From NCBI RefSeq assembly GCF_031085175.1, contig NZ_JAVHUY010000052.1:1-64000 (forward strand): 64,000 bases of DNA, read 5' to 3'. The translations under genes were made by a program, and so were the position numbers. The stretch is from Phytohabitans maris (GTDB lineage: Bacteria > Actinomycetota > Actinomycetes > Mycobacteriales > Micromonosporaceae). Below the pieces are notes generated by a model, which saw only the letters and a program-made list of their open reading frames with translations, did not search any database and had not been told where the DNA came from. Shown piece after piece: positions 7,718 to 16,937 of the stretch. Within the stretch, counting starts at the first letter, position 1, and each line of letters starts with the position of its first letter.

Positions 7718-9229
7718 TCACTTCGTGATGGTCAGGGCGCCGAACTCGTAGTCGCCCACGACCGGGACCTGGAAGCCGTCGACGCCGGACCGGAACGCGG
7801 CCACGTACTGGACGCCGCAGACCGGGATGACCGGCGGGCCGGCCTCGAACACGGTCTTGATGATCTGCCGGGTCGGGCCCTGCCGCTCGGCCACGTCGTC
7901 GGTCCGCCGCGACTGGGCGAGCAGGTCCGCGACGCCGGCCGCGGTGAAGCCGCCCGGGTTGTAGATGCCGCCGGGTGTGTAGAAGTCGGCGACGAACTGG
8001 CTGGGGTCGGGGCGGCCGGCCTGCACGAGCGACACGGTCGCGCTGAACCGGCCGGTGCGCCGGGCGTTGATGAGCTGGCTCGCCTCCAGCACGGTGATCC
8101 GCATCGTGATGCCGACCTGGGCGAGCTGGGCCTGCAGCGCCTGGGCGAGCTGCTGGTACGAGGTGTTCGGCCCGACGTTCATCTCGAACTCGAAGCCGTT
8201 CGGCAGCCCCGCCTCGGCCAGCAGCGACTTGGCCCGGGCGACGTCGTGGTACGCGTCGGTCCCGCCCAGCTCGGCGTCGTACGCCCAGAACCCGTCCTGG
8301 AACGGCTGGACGCTCGGCACGCACGCCCCGGCGTACAGGCTGTCGCTGATCGCCTTGCGGTCCACCGCGTACGAGATGGCCTGCCGCACCTTGGGGTTGC
8401 CGAACTCGGAGCTGCCGGTGTTGAGCAGCACGCCGTTGAACGTGGTGTTGGGTCCCTGTACGACGGTGAGGCCGGCGCTCCTGGCCTCGTTCACCTGGGA
8501 GGGGGTGATGGTGGAGCCGTCGGACTGGCCGGAGCGGACCGCGCGGAGCCGGGTGGCCTCGTCGGCGTAGACGGTCATGTCGATGCCGCCGATCCGGACC
8601 GCGCCCCTGTTCCAGTAGCCGTCCCAGGCCCGCATGCTCAGCCGGCCGTCGGCGATGTCGGTCAGCTCGAACGGCCCGGTGCCGACCGGCCGGGTCTTGA
8701 GGTCGGCGTTGCCCAGGGCCCTCGGGCTGATCATCATGCCGGCCTCGCCGGCCAGGACGTTGACGAGGTGGCCGCCGGGCCCGGAGAGGCGGAGCCGGAC
8801 CTGGGTCGGGCTGACCACCTCGACCGCGCTGACCGCCGTGAGCGCGCCGACCAGCAGGCTCGGCGGCTTCTTGGCCGCGTCGAGGTTGGCCTTCACGGCG
8901 GCGGCGTCGAACGGCGTGCCGTCCTGGAACGTGACGCCGGTGCGCAGGGTCAGGTCGAGCGCCGTGCCGTCCGGGGCGAACGTCCACTGTGTCGCCAGCC
9001 CCGGCTTCAGCTCGCCGCTGGGCACCCGGTCGACGAGCGTCTCGTAGAAGTTGTCGAGGAAGACCGGGTCGAGCGGGCCGGACTCGCGGGGGTCGAGCGA
9101 GGTGGGGTTGCCCGGGATGCCCCAGCGCAGGACCGCCGCCCCGTCGCCGCCCGAGCCCTCGCCGCTGCCGCCGCCGCACCCGGCGGCCAGCCCGACCGCC
9201 AGCAGCGCCGCGACCGCGCGCCGGAGCAT
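7718..9229 (-). CDS. ABC transporter substrate-binding lipoprotein, family 5 (peptide/nickel type)
   Basis: A 503-residue extracytoplasmic receptor. The signal peptide ends in the lipobox LAAGC (residues 14-18) and is followed by a Gly/Ser linker. LRWGIPGNPTSLDP, FYETLVDRV and LTLRTGVTFQDGTPFDAAAV are typical of the DppA/OppA family. It should deliver the imported compound to the two permeases encoded at 16934-18741. The gene is separated from the other transporter genes by four enzyme genes but lies in the same operon, coupled to its upstream neighbour through TGATG. Family 5 receptors also bind sugars, opines and other small solutes, so peptide transport is not assured. Confidence 0.9.
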   Translation of the reverse strand: MLRRAVAALLAVGLAAGCGGGSGEGSGGDGAAVLRWGIPGNPTSLDPRESGPLDPVFLDNFYETLVDRVPSGELKPGLATQWTFAPDGTALDLTLRTGVTFQDGTPFDAAAVKANLDAAKKPPSLLVGALTAVSAVEVVSPTQVRLRLSGPGGHLVNVLAGEAGMMISPRALGNADLKTRPVGTGPFELTDIADGRLSMRAWDGYWNRGAVRIGGIDMTVYADEATRLRAVRSGQSDGSTITPSQVNEARSAGLTVVQGPNTTFNGVLLNTGSSEFGNPKVRQAISYAVDRKAISDSLYAGACVPSVQPFQDGFWAYDAELGGTDAYHDVARAKSLLAEAGLPNGFEFEMNVGPNTSYQQLAQALQAQLAQVGITMRITVLEASQLINARRTGRFSATVSLVQAGRPDPSQFVADFYTPGGIYNPGGFTAAGVADLLAQSRRTDDVAERQGPTRQIIKTVFEAGPPVIPVCGVQYVAAFRSGVDGFQVPVVGDYEFGALTITK

Positions 9230-10431
9230 CACCGCCTCCAGAGGCGGTCGCTGGCGAGCGCGGCGCCGTCGCCCATGGCGCGCAGCTTGGCCCAGACGAT
9301 CTCCTGGTGGCCGACCCGGGAGCCGATGCCGCAGTCGGTGCCGGCCTGGATGTTCTCCCGGCCGACCACGCCGGCGTAGTTGACCAGGCGCTCGGCCACG
9401 AGCTCCGGGTGCTCGACCAGGTCGGTGGCGTGGCTGACCACGCCCGGCACGAGGATCTTGCCGTCCGGGAGCTTGACGTCCTCCCAGACCCGCCACTCGT
9501 GGGCGTGCCGCACGTTGCCGGCCTCGATCGCGTACGCCTGGGCGTTGATCTTGACGAGCAGGTCGGCGATGTACTTCAGCTCGATGTCGTTGGTGTGCGG
9601 GCGGTGGCCGCTGCCCCAGCACATGTGGAAGCGGATCCGCTCCTCGGGCAGCCCGGCCACCGCGTGGTTGACGATCTCGACGGCCCGCTCCAGGTACCGG
9701 CGGAGGTCGTCGACCGTCCACTGCGGATAGAAGGTCCACGTGGTGGCGAACTCGGGTTCGTCGATCTGCAGCACGAGCCCGGCGTCGGTGACCGCCTTGT
9801 ACTCCTCGCGCAGCGCCTCGGCGACGGCCGTCATGTACGCGTCCTCGTCCGGGTAGTACGCGTTGCGGGCGGCGGCGCCCAGGCTCAGCGGGCCGAGCGC
9901 GGCGATGAACCCGTCGACCTGCTTGCCGGCGATCCCCTCCCGCAGGGCGGCCACGTCCGCGCCGATCGCCTCCTGCCCGGTGTACCGGATCGCGCCGGTG
10001 CAGACCCGCTCGGTGGCCGGCAGGCGCGGCGCTCCGGGCGTGGCGAAGCCCGGGCGCTTCGGGCCGCCGGAGCCGGCCAGCCACAGCCCGGACTCGTAGA
10101 AGCCGGGGAAGTCGGCCTTGTCGCGCTCGGCCACGTACGCCCGCTTGGGCGGCACGGACGGGTCGATCGGCAGCACCTCCCAGCCGGTGACCCGGTCGTG
10201 GATGTAGCCGCGGTAGCCGGTGGCGTGGGCGGCCTTGACGTACTCGCCGTCGTTGACGACGTCCAGTCCACAGTCGACCTGCCGCTGGACCACCTCGGCC
10301 ACCGCGCCGGGCAGCCGGCGGGCGATCTCGTCGCGGGTCCCCGGCGCCCGGCCGATCAGCTCGTCCAGGTCTTCCGGCCGGGGCAGGTTGCCGCCGTGGG
10401 TGCTCAGGATCCGTTCGGTGCTACGCCTCAT
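9229..10431 (-). CDS. MetE-like zinc methyltransferase-family protein
   Basis: The 400-residue protein corresponds to the C-terminal barrel of cobalamin-independent methionine synthase without the N-terminal duplicate. The zinc ligands can be matched: His and Cys in RFHMCWGSGH, Glu in AYAIEAGN and Cys in AGTDCGIGS. LQIDEPEFA is also conserved. This family includes single-barrel methyltransferases and epoxyalkane:coenzyme M transferases, so the acceptor thiol or methyl donor is open. The ATG at 10431 overlaps the propeller gene by 11 bases; a more upstream start would add ten residues. In a catabolic operon it may remove a methyl group or transfer an alkyl group to a thiol, which is an inference. 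Confidence 0.8.
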   Translation of the reverse strand: MRRSTERILSTHGGNLPRPEDLDELIGRAPGTRDEIARRLPGAVAEVVQRQVDCGLDVVNDGEYVKAAHATGYRGYIHDRVTGWEVLPIDPSVPPKRAYVAERDKADFPGFYESGLWLAGSGGPKRPGFATPGAPRLPATERVCTGAIRYTGQEAIGADVAALREGIAGKQVDGFIAALGPLSLGAAARNAYYPDEDAYMTAVAEALREEYKAVTDAGLVLQIDEPEFATTWTFYPQWTVDDLRRYLERAVEIVNHAVAGLPEERIRFHMCWGSGHRPHTNDIELKYIADLLVKINAQAYAIEAGNVRHAHEWRVWEDVKLPDGKILVPGVVSHATDLVEHPELVAERLVNYAGVVGRENIQAGTDCGIGSRVGHQEIVWAKLRAMGDGAALASDRLWRR

Positions 10432-11422
10432 GTCCGAGTCCCTTCGCTGCCGTCTCCGCACGCACGAACTTCCGTAGCTGCTGGCCGGCCCGGTCGGCGG
10501 GAACGCGTCCGGGCCGGATGCCGAAGCTGTAGGTGACCTCCGCGACGTAGACGTCGCCGCGCGAGTCGACCGCGATCCCGTGCGGCGCGACGAAGCCGGC
10601 GCCGGTCCACCGGTCCAGCACCGCTCCCCCGCCGTCGAGCACGCTCACCCGGCCGGGCCGGTCCTGCTCGACCGGGCCGTCCACGAAGGAGCGGGTGCCG
10701 GCGGGGCGCCACAGCTCGGCCACGTACACCCTGCCGTCCGCGGCGACCGCGAGGTCGCACGGGCGCCGCACGCCGGTCCACTCCTCGATATAGCCGCCGT
10801 CCGGGTCGAAGACCTGGATCCGGTCGTTCTCCCGGTCGGCGACCAGGACCCGCCCGTCACCGGCCACCGCGATGCCGTGCGGCAGGTGGAACTGGCCGGG
10901 TCCGGTGCCGACCTCGCCCCACGACCCGCGCAGCCGGCCCGCCGGGTCGAAGCGGTGGACGCGGCAGTTGCCGTAGCCGTCGGCGACGTAGACGTCTCCG
11001 TCCGGGCCGAACGCGAGGTTGGTGCACCGGTTGAACGGCGGTCCCGGGTACCGGACCCGCTCGACGCCGTGCACCCGCACCGGTGCGGCGCCGTCGTAGC
11101 CGGTGTCGGAGGGGGTGCCCGGCACGCCGAGCGTCAGCCGGAGGTCGCCCTCGGGCGTGAACGCGCGCACGCTGTGGTCGCCCGCGTCCACGCACCACAC
11201 CCGCCCGTCCGGGCCGACCGTGAGCCCGTGCGGCGTGGTGAAGACGCCGGCGCCCCAGGCCCGGACGAACGTGCCGTCCGGCTCGTAGACGAGGACCTGA
11301 CCGTCGTACCGGGTGAACAGGTAGACCCGGTCGGCGGCGTCCACGTCGACCGCGGCCACGTCCCGGTGCTTCAGCGGGTCCGGCAGCCGCTCCCAGCCCG
11401 CCACCTCCGCGAAGCCGGTCAT
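10421..11422 (-). CDS. NHL-repeat six-bladed beta-propeller protein
   Basis: A 333-residue protein made of repeated NHL blades such as PHGLTVGPDGRVWCVD, NLAFGPDGDVYVADG, PHGIAVAGDGRVLVAD and PHGIAVDSRGDVYVAE. No signal peptide or membrane segment is seen from the chosen ATG at 11422, which overlaps the preceding stop (ATGA). Related propellers include peptidyl-alpha-hydroxyglycine amidating lyase and lactonases. A cyclic-ester or lyase role would suit its place between a metallohydrolase and a MetE-like gene. No catalytic residues can be assigned with confidence. Confidence 0.75.
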   Translation of the reverse strand: MTGFAEVAGWERLPDPLKHRDVAAVDVDAADRVYLFTRYDGQVLVYEPDGTFVRAWGAGVFTTPHGLTVGPDGRVWCVDAGDHSVRAFTPEGDLRLTLGVPGTPSDTGYDGAAPVRVHGVERVRYPGPPFNRCTNLAFGPDGDVYVADGYGNCRVHRFDPAGRLRGSWGEVGTGPGQFHLPHGIAVAGDGRVLVADRENDRIQVFDPDGGYIEEWTGVRRPCDLAVAADGRVYVAELWRPAGTRSFVDGPVEQDRPGRVSVLDGGGAVLDRWTGAGFVAPHGIAVDSRGDVYVAEVTYSFGIRPGRVPADRAGQQLRKFVRAETAAKGLGHEA

Positions 11423-12633
11423 GCCGGCTCCCGGGACGGCAGCCAGCCCCACGGGTGCGGGCCCCAGTGCGGGGCGAAGAGCTCACCGGCTCGCACCGCG
11501 TGTACCGGTGCGATGCCCCAACCGCCGGTGAACTCCACGCCGTCCGTGTCCTCGAACCGGAAGTCGCCCGCCACGACGTCGAGGATCGTGATGTCCGCCT
11601 CGCGGCCGGGCGCGATCGCTCCGATGTGGTCGGCCAGCCCGAGCGCCGCGGCCGCCGCGCTCGTCGTCATGCGGACCACCTCGGGCAGCGTGTACCCCAC
11701 CGCCATGAACTTGGCCATGCACTCGACGAGGCTGTGGAAGTCGCGCCCCAGCGCGGTCAGGTCGGTGCTGATCGTGTCCGGCGGCAGCCCGGCCTCCCGC
11801 TGCCGGCGGGCCGTCGCGAAGCCGAAGTTGCCCCGGCCGAGCGCCGCGTCGAGCACCACGCCCCGGGCCCGCGCCGCGCGCAGCAGGTCGTCGTCGCTCG
11901 CGCCGCCCACGTTCGGGGTGCAGAGGTGGGTGAGGATGTCGCCGGCGTCCAGGTTGGACAGCAGGAAGGCGGTCACCTCCGCGAAGCGGCGCGGGTCCGC
12001 GTCGCCGCGCCGGGTGGCACCCCGGTCTCCGATGTGGACCATCAGGGGTACGCCGTGCTGCCGCGCGACCTTCCGGGCGAGGGTGACCAGGTCTTCGCCG
12101 TGGCTCTCCACGACCGGCCCGACCAGCCGCAGCTTGATCCCCTCGACCACGCCCGGGTTCGCCGCCACGCCCTTGGCGATCGCGCCGGCGTCCACGTCGG
12201 ACAGGTCGTGCACGTCCAGCAGGCTCGGCATCGAGTGGGCGTGGCTGCCGAGGTTGAGGTAGCAGAGCACGCGGGTGCGGGCGTTCGGCTGGATGTACGC
12301 CGGGAAGGCGGCGAGGTTGGCCACCCCGACCGAGCCGGCGTCCACGACCGTGGTGACGCCGGAGCGGACGCCGATCTCGTCCGGGTCGCAGCCCTCCATG
12401 CCGACGCCGGGGGTGATCGCGCCGCGCGCGACGTGGGCGTGCACGTCGATCAGGCCGGGCACCACGACCCGGCCCGGCGCGACGGCGTCGATCACCCGGC
12501 TCGCCCCCGCGTGGTCCAGCCGCTCGCCCAGGGCGGCTATCCTCCCGTCCCGGATCCCGATGTCCAGGGGGCCGTCGATGCCCTGGCCGGGGTCGAGCAC
12601 CCGGCCAGCGCGGATCACCACGTCGAACGCCAT
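11419..12633 (-). CDS. Dihydroorotase-like amidohydrolase/deacetylase
   Basis: A 404-residue amidohydrolase of the cyclic-amidase/deacetylase group. VVPGLIDVHAHVA holds the HxH site, EGIKLRLVG provides the Lys that is usually carboxylated, HLCTP gives a further metal His and ISTDLTA the catalytic Asp. The N-terminal small beta-domain (VVIRAGRVLDPGQG) and the C-terminal GREADITILD strand are complete. A role in opening a cyclic amide, or deacylating the imported substrate, is likely. The ATG lies 7 bases downstream of the CoA-transferase stop. Confidence 0.82.
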   Translation of the reverse strand: MAFDVVIRAGRVLDPGQGIDGPLDIGIRDGRIAALGERLDHAGASRVIDAVAPGRVVVPGLIDVHAHVARGAITPGVGMEGCDPDEIGVRSGVTTVVDAGSVGVANLAAFPAYIQPNARTRVLCYLNLGSHAHSMPSLLDVHDLSDVDAGAIAKGVAANPGVVEGIKLRLVGPVVESHGEDLVTLARKVARQHGVPLMVHIGDRGATRRGDADPRRFAEVTAFLLSNLDAGDILTHLCTPNVGGASDDDLLRAARARGVVLDAALGRGNFGFATARRQREAGLPPDTISTDLTALGRDFHSLVECMAKFMAVGYTLPEVVRMTTSAAAAALGLADHIGAIAPGREADITILDVVAGDFRFEDTDGVEFTGGWGIAPVHAVRAGELFAPHWGPHPWGWLPSREPA

Positions 12634-12640
12634 GCCGCTC

Positions 12641-14884
12641 CTAGAAGTCGTCCCAGCCGCTGGGCAGCCCGGCGGTCTGCAGCACCCACCCGCGGGCCAG
12701 GTCCTCGATGTCGCGGTCGCCGTACCCGCCGGCGGCGAGCACCGCCGGGCCGTCCGCGCCGGGGCGCCGGACCGGGGCGCCGAGCCGGGCCGGGGTACGG
12801 GTCAGCCCGATCGCGATGCCCGGCATCACCACCTCGCCGGCCTCCTCCGAGCGCTGGGTCACCGCGAGGCCGCGGGCCCGTACCGCCGGGTCGGCCATGA
12901 GCTCGGCGAGCCCGACCACCTCGTGCGCGGCGATCCCGGCCGCGCGCAGCTTCGCGACCCACTCCGCGGCGGGCGCCGACCCGAAGTCGAGGTCGGGCGG
13001 GTCGCCGGGGGCCGCCACGAACAGCCAGCCGTCGGCGGCCCGGTGGAAGCGGTGCGCCGGGCCGGTGCCGAGGGCGTACGGGCCGCTCGGCTCGGTCGCC
13101 GGGCGCCGGTCCGCGCCGACCAGGTGTACGCCCTGGTGGTGGGTGGCCGCCTGGGTCAACGAGGTGTGCGCGTGCGCGCCCGCACCGGTGGTGGCCCGGC
13201 GGTAGAGGCCGAGCGCGGCGGCGAACGCGGCGAGCACGCCGGTGCCGTAGTCGAGCAGGTTGTACGGGCCGAGCACCCGGGGCGGGCCGTCGCCACCGGC
13301 CCGGCACATGATGCCGCTGGCCGCCTGCGCCTGGGTCTCGTAGCCGCGCCGCGACTCCCACGCCCCGCCGTACCCGTAGCAGCTGACCGAGACGTAGACC
13401 AGGTCCGGCCGGCGGGCCCTGACGTGCGCCCAGCTCAGCCCGTACCGCTCGGCGGTGCGCCGGGGGAAGTTCTGCAGCAGCACGTCCGCGCCGTCGAGCA
13501 GCCGCCACAGCACGTCCTGGCCGCGCGGCGACTCCACGTCGAGCAGCACGGTCCGCTTGCCGCGGTTGACGAAGCCGTGCGCGCCGACCTTCCGCTGTGG
13601 CGAGTTGATCTTCGTGACGTCGGCGCCGAGCTCGCCGAGGAGCCGCCCGGCGGTGGGGCCGGCGAGGATCTGGGTCAGGTCGACCACCCGCGTGCCGGCG
13701 AACGGAAGCTCGGCCGCCCCGGTGCCCGCCGGCTCCTCCACGCCGTCCACAAGGGACCGGAGCACCGCCGCGCGGTCGGCGTCCGGGAGGTGGCGCGGGG
13801 AGAGCGCCGCGGGCACGCCCTCCACACCGACCGCCGCCCCGGGCATCCAGAGTGGACCGAGGACCGGGTCGGCGAGCTGGACCACCTGGCCGGACTCGCG
13901 GGCGTGCGGGTCGGTCAGCCACTCGACCGTGGTACGGGTGCGGACCAGCGGTACGCCGGCGCTGGCGGCCAGGTCCTCCCACGCCTGCGCGGGGCGGGTC
14001 AGGAAGAGCGCGGCGAGCCGGTCCCGCAGCAGCCGGGCCAGGTGCGGCTCGCGGTCCATCCGGGCCCGGTCGGTGAGCCCGTCTGCGGCCCAGCCACCGG
14101 CGCCGGCCGCGTCCAGGAACCAGCGCAGGAAGCGGGTGCTCGCGCCGATCGGGTTGAACTGCACGTACCGCCCGTCGGCGCAGCGGTAGCCGCCGCTGCC
14201 GTTGCCGGCGAGCGGGCGTTCGGTGGTGAGACCGCGCGCGACCGGGTACGCTCCGGCGCCGCCGATCGCCTCGAACATCGCGCTGTAGAGCGGCACCTCG
14301 ATCCGCTCGCCGAGCCCGGTGCGGTGCCGGCCGACGAGGGCGGCGACGATCGCGTACGCGGCGGCGAACGCGGCGAAGTTGGAGGCCATCGGGATCGCCG
14401 AGTACGTCGGGCGGCTCGGGTCCCAACCGGGTGGCGCCTGCCCGGACCGGACCCGGCAGTTGCCGGTGGCCGCCGCGACGACGCCTTCCCAGCCGGCCAC
14501 GCCGGCGCGCGGGTCGTCGGCCGGGAAGCCGGGCAGCGAGCAGTACACCAGGGCCGGCCGGTCGAGGTCGGTCCAGCCCAGCCCGTACCGGTCGAGCACG
14601 CCCGGCCGGAAGTTCTCGATCACCACGTCGGCCCGGCCGGCGAGGCGGCGCGCCACGTCCCGGTCGGCGGGGTCGCGCAGGTCGAGGGTGATCCGGCGCT
14701 TGCCACGGTTGAGGTACGCGTCCGGCCACTGGTCGCCCGCTCCCCCGCCGGGCGGGTCCAGGGCACCGGGGCGGTCGACGTGTACGACGTCGGCGCCGTT
14801 GTCGGCGAGCAGCAGCGCGGCGAGCGGGCCCGCCACGTGGTGGCCGAAGTCGACCACCCGGATCCCGGCGAAGACACCGCTCAT
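12641..14884 (-). CDS. Tandem CaiB/BaiF-type CoA-transferase
   Basis: This 747-residue protein has two class III CoA-transferase domains (about 1-370 and 385-747), each starting with the family pattern (GIRVVDFGHHVAGP and GTRVVDLTQILAGP) and NRGKR. The second half keeps the Asp expected to carry the aspartyl-CoA intermediate (LLDYGTG). The equivalent place in the first half reads YSAIPMASNFAAF without an Asp, so probably only the second half is catalytic. It would move CoA from a donor thioester to the imported acid. The start overlaps the upstream stop as ATGA. The fused arrangement is known in the family; the donor and acceptor are unknown. Confidence 0.87.
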   Translation of the reverse strand: MSGVFAGIRVVDFGHHVAGPLAALLLADNGADVVHVDRPGALDPPGGGAGDQWPDAYLNRGKRRITLDLRDPADRDVARRLAGRADVVIENFRPGVLDRYGLGWTDLDRPALVYCSLPGFPADDPRAGVAGWEGVVAAATGNCRVRSGQAPPGWDPSRPTYSAIPMASNFAAFAAAYAIVAALVGRHRTGLGERIEVPLYSAMFEAIGGAGAYPVARGLTTERPLAGNGSGGYRCADGRYVQFNPIGASTRFLRWFLDAAGAGGWAADGLTDRARMDREPHLARLLRDRLAALFLTRPAQAWEDLAASAGVPLVRTRTTVEWLTDPHARESGQVVQLADPVLGPLWMPGAAVGVEGVPAALSPRHLPDADRAAVLRSLVDGVEEPAGTGAAELPFAGTRVVDLTQILAGPTAGRLLGELGADVTKINSPQRKVGAHGFVNRGKRTVLLDVESPRGQDVLWRLLDGADVLLQNFPRRTAERYGLSWAHVRARRPDLVYVSVSCYGYGGAWESRRGYETQAQAASGIMCRAGGDGPPRVLGPYNLLDYGTGVLAAFAAALGLYRRATTGAGAHAHTSLTQAATHHQGVHLVGADRRPATEPSGPYALGTGPAHRFHRAADGWLFVAAPGDPPDLDFGSAPAAEWVAKLRAAGIAAHEVVGLAELMADPAVRARGLAVTQRSEEAGEVVMPGIAIGLTRTPARLGAPVRRPGADGPAVLAAGGYGDRDIEDLARGWVLQTAGLPSGWDDF

Positions 14885-15915
14885 TTCGCCACCGCGATCC
14901 GGTTGGCCGCGGCCGGCATGGCCGGTGCCGGTTCGATGCCGGGGTGGCGCAGGCAGGCCACCGAGCGCTCCGCGCCGACCGGTACGAGCGGCGGGTCGAT
15001 CCGCGCGCACTCGTCCATCGCGACCGGGCAACGGGTGCGGAAGCGGCAGCCGCTCGGCGGGCGGGCCGGGTCGGGCAGGTCGCCGTGGAGCACGATGCGG
15101 GTGCGGCCGCGCTGCTCGTCCGGATCGGCCACGGGGACGGCGGAGAGCAGCGCCTCCGTGTACGGGTGCAGCGGCTCGCCGGCGACCAGCGCGGCCGGGC
15201 CCTCCTCGACCACCCGGCCCAGGTACATGACCACGATCCGGTGGGACAGGTGGCGGACCGTCGCGAAGTCGTGCGAGACCAGCACGATCGCCTGCCCGTT
15301 CTCCTTCTGCAGCCGCAGCAGCAGGTTGAGGATCTCGGAACGGGTGGAGAGGTCGAGGGCGGAGGTGGGCTCGTCGGCCACGAGGATGCGGGGTTCGAGC
15401 GCGAGCGCCCGGGCGATGCAGACCCGCTGCCGCTGGCCGCCGGAAAGCTCCTCCGGGTACCGGTGCACGAGCCCGGGGTCGAGCGTCACCCGGCTCAGCA
15501 GGTCGGCCGCCCGGTCGGTGAGCTCGCGCCGCCCGATCCGCCCGTGCACCAGCAGCGGCTCGGCGACCGCGTGGCCGACGGTCTTGGTGGGGTCGAGCGC
15601 CCCGTACGGGTCCTGGAAGATCATCTGGAGGCTGGCTCGCAGCGCCTTGAGCGCCCGGCCCCGGGCGGCGGTGACGTCGGCGCCGTCCACCTCGACCCGG
15701 CCACCGTCCACTGTGAGCAGTCGGGAGACGAGCCGGCTCACCGTGGTCTTGCCGGAGCCGGACTCGCCGACGATGCCGAGCGTCCGGCCGGCCGCCACGC
15801 TCAGGTCGACGCCGTCCACCGCGCGCACCCGGTCGACCACCCGGCCGAGGGCGGAGCGGCGCAGCGGAAACGACTTGGTCAGCCCGGTCGCGCGCAGCAC
15901 AGGGGTGTCGGTCAC
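14881..15915 (-). CDS. ABC transporter ATP-binding protein, DppF/OppF type
   Basis: A 344-residue ATPase. GESGSGKTT is Walker A, LSGGQRQR the signature and ILVADEPTSALD Walker B with its Glu. VSHDF contains the switch His. The C-terminal oligopeptide-transporter extension has four cysteines (about CRFRTRCPVAMDEC and VACLRHP), the pattern expected for an iron-sulfur site in this subfamily. It pairs with the ATPase encoded next to it. The GTG overlaps the preceding stop (GTGA). Confidence 0.92.
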   Translation of the reverse strand: MTDTPVLRATGLTKSFPLRRSALGRVVDRVRAVDGVDLSVAAGRTLGIVGESGSGKTTVSRLVSRLLTVDGGRVEVDGADVTAARGRALKALRASLQMIFQDPYGALDPTKTVGHAVAEPLLVHGRIGRRELTDRAADLLSRVTLDPGLVHRYPEELSGGQRQRVCIARALALEPRILVADEPTSALDLSTRSEILNLLLRLQKENGQAIVLVSHDFATVRHLSHRIVVMYLGRVVEEGPAALVAGEPLHPYTEALLSAVPVADPDEQRGRTRIVLHGDLPDPARPPSGCRFRTRCPVAMDECARIDPPLVPVGAERSVACLRHPGIEPAPAMPAAANRIAVAK

Positions 15916-16937
15916 AGCTCCCTCCCGGGCGTCAGGTCGCCGGCGGCGACGCGGCCGCAGCAGGTGTGGTGGCCGGCGGCCAGGACCGTGTCCGCCTGCG
16001 GCTCGCCGCACGAAGCGGCCGCGTGCCGGCAGCGCGGCCGGAACCGGCACCCGCCCGGGAACGAGCCGGCCGGCGGCACCCGCCCGCCGATCACCTCGAG
16101 CGGGGTGCGGGCCCGGTCGGAACGGGGCACCGAGCCGAGCAGCGCGCTGGTGTACGGGTGCGCCGGGGTCCGGAACGCCTCCCGCACCGGCGCCTTCTCC
16201 ACGACGTGGCCGGCGTACATGACCACCACCTCGTCGCAGAAGTCGGCGACCACGCCGAGGTCGTGGGTGACCAGCAGGACGGCGAGCCCGAGGTCGCGCC
16301 GCAGGTCGCGCAGGAGCTCCAGGATCTCGGCCTGGATCGTCACGTCGAGCGCGGTGGTCGGCTCGTCGGCGAGCACCAGCCGCGGCTCACCGGCGATCGC
16401 CGCGGCGATCATGACGCGCTGCTGCATGCCGCCGCTCATCTCGTGCGGGTACGAGTCGAGCCGCCGCTTCGCGTCCGGGATGCCGACCCGGTCGAGCAGC
16501 CCGCGGGCGTGCTCCCGGGCGGTCCGGCGCCCCTCCTTGAAGTGGATGCGCCGCGCCTCGGCGATCTGGTCGCCGACCGTCATCGTCGGGTCGAGGCTGC
16601 TCATCGGCTCCTGGAAGACCGCGCCGACCGGGCCGCCGCGGATCCGGCGCAGCTCGCGCGGGCCGCAGGTGAGCAGGTCGGTGCCGGCGAAGTCGATCTC
16701 GCCGGAGACCACCCGCACCGCGCGCGGCAGCAGCCCGAGGATCGCCATCGCGGTCAACGTCTTGCCGCACCCCGACTCGCCGATCAGCGCGACCGAGCGC
16801 CCCTTCGGCACGGTGAACTCGACGTCCTGTACCAGGCCGGGCTGCGTGGTGCCGAGGTCGAGGGTGAGGCCGCGGACCGACAGCAGGGCCTCGGCGGTGG
16901 CCGGCGCGGTGCCGGTGGCGAGCGGCGCGGCGGTCAT
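15912..16937 (-). CDS. ABC transporter ATP-binding protein, DppD/OppD type
   Basis: A 341-residue ATPase with Walker A GESGCGKTL, signature MSGGMQQR, Walker B LVLADEPTTALD and switch His in VTHDLGVV. The C-terminal extension again holds clustered cysteines (GGCRFRPRC, AASCGEP, HTCCG). It forms the second half of the ATPase dimer energising the importer. ATGA overlap with the upstream permease gene. Confidence 0.92.
   Translation of the reverse strand: MTAAPLATGTAPATAEALLSVRGLTLDLGTTQPGLVQDVEFTVPKGRSVALIGESGCGKTLTAMAILGLLPRAVRVVSGEIDFAGTDLLTCGPRELRRIRGGPVGAVFQEPMSSLDPTMTVGDQIAEARRIHFKEGRRTAREHARGLLDRVGIPDAKRRLDSYPHEMSGGMQQRVMIAAAIAGEPRLVLADEPTTALDVTIQAEILELLRDLRRDLGLAVLLVTHDLGVVADFCDEVVVMYAGHVVEKAPVREAFRTPAHPYTSALLGSVPRSDRARTPLEVIGGRVPPAGSFPGGCRFRPRCRHAAASCGEPQADTVLAAGHHTCCGRVAAGDLTPGREL

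Noticed and set aside
12275-16222. A plus-strand open frame of over 1300 codons opposite the CoA-transferase and ATPase genes
   Set aside because: The minus strand carries complete, motif-bearing genes with overlapping starts and stops; the antisense frame has no recognisable domain.
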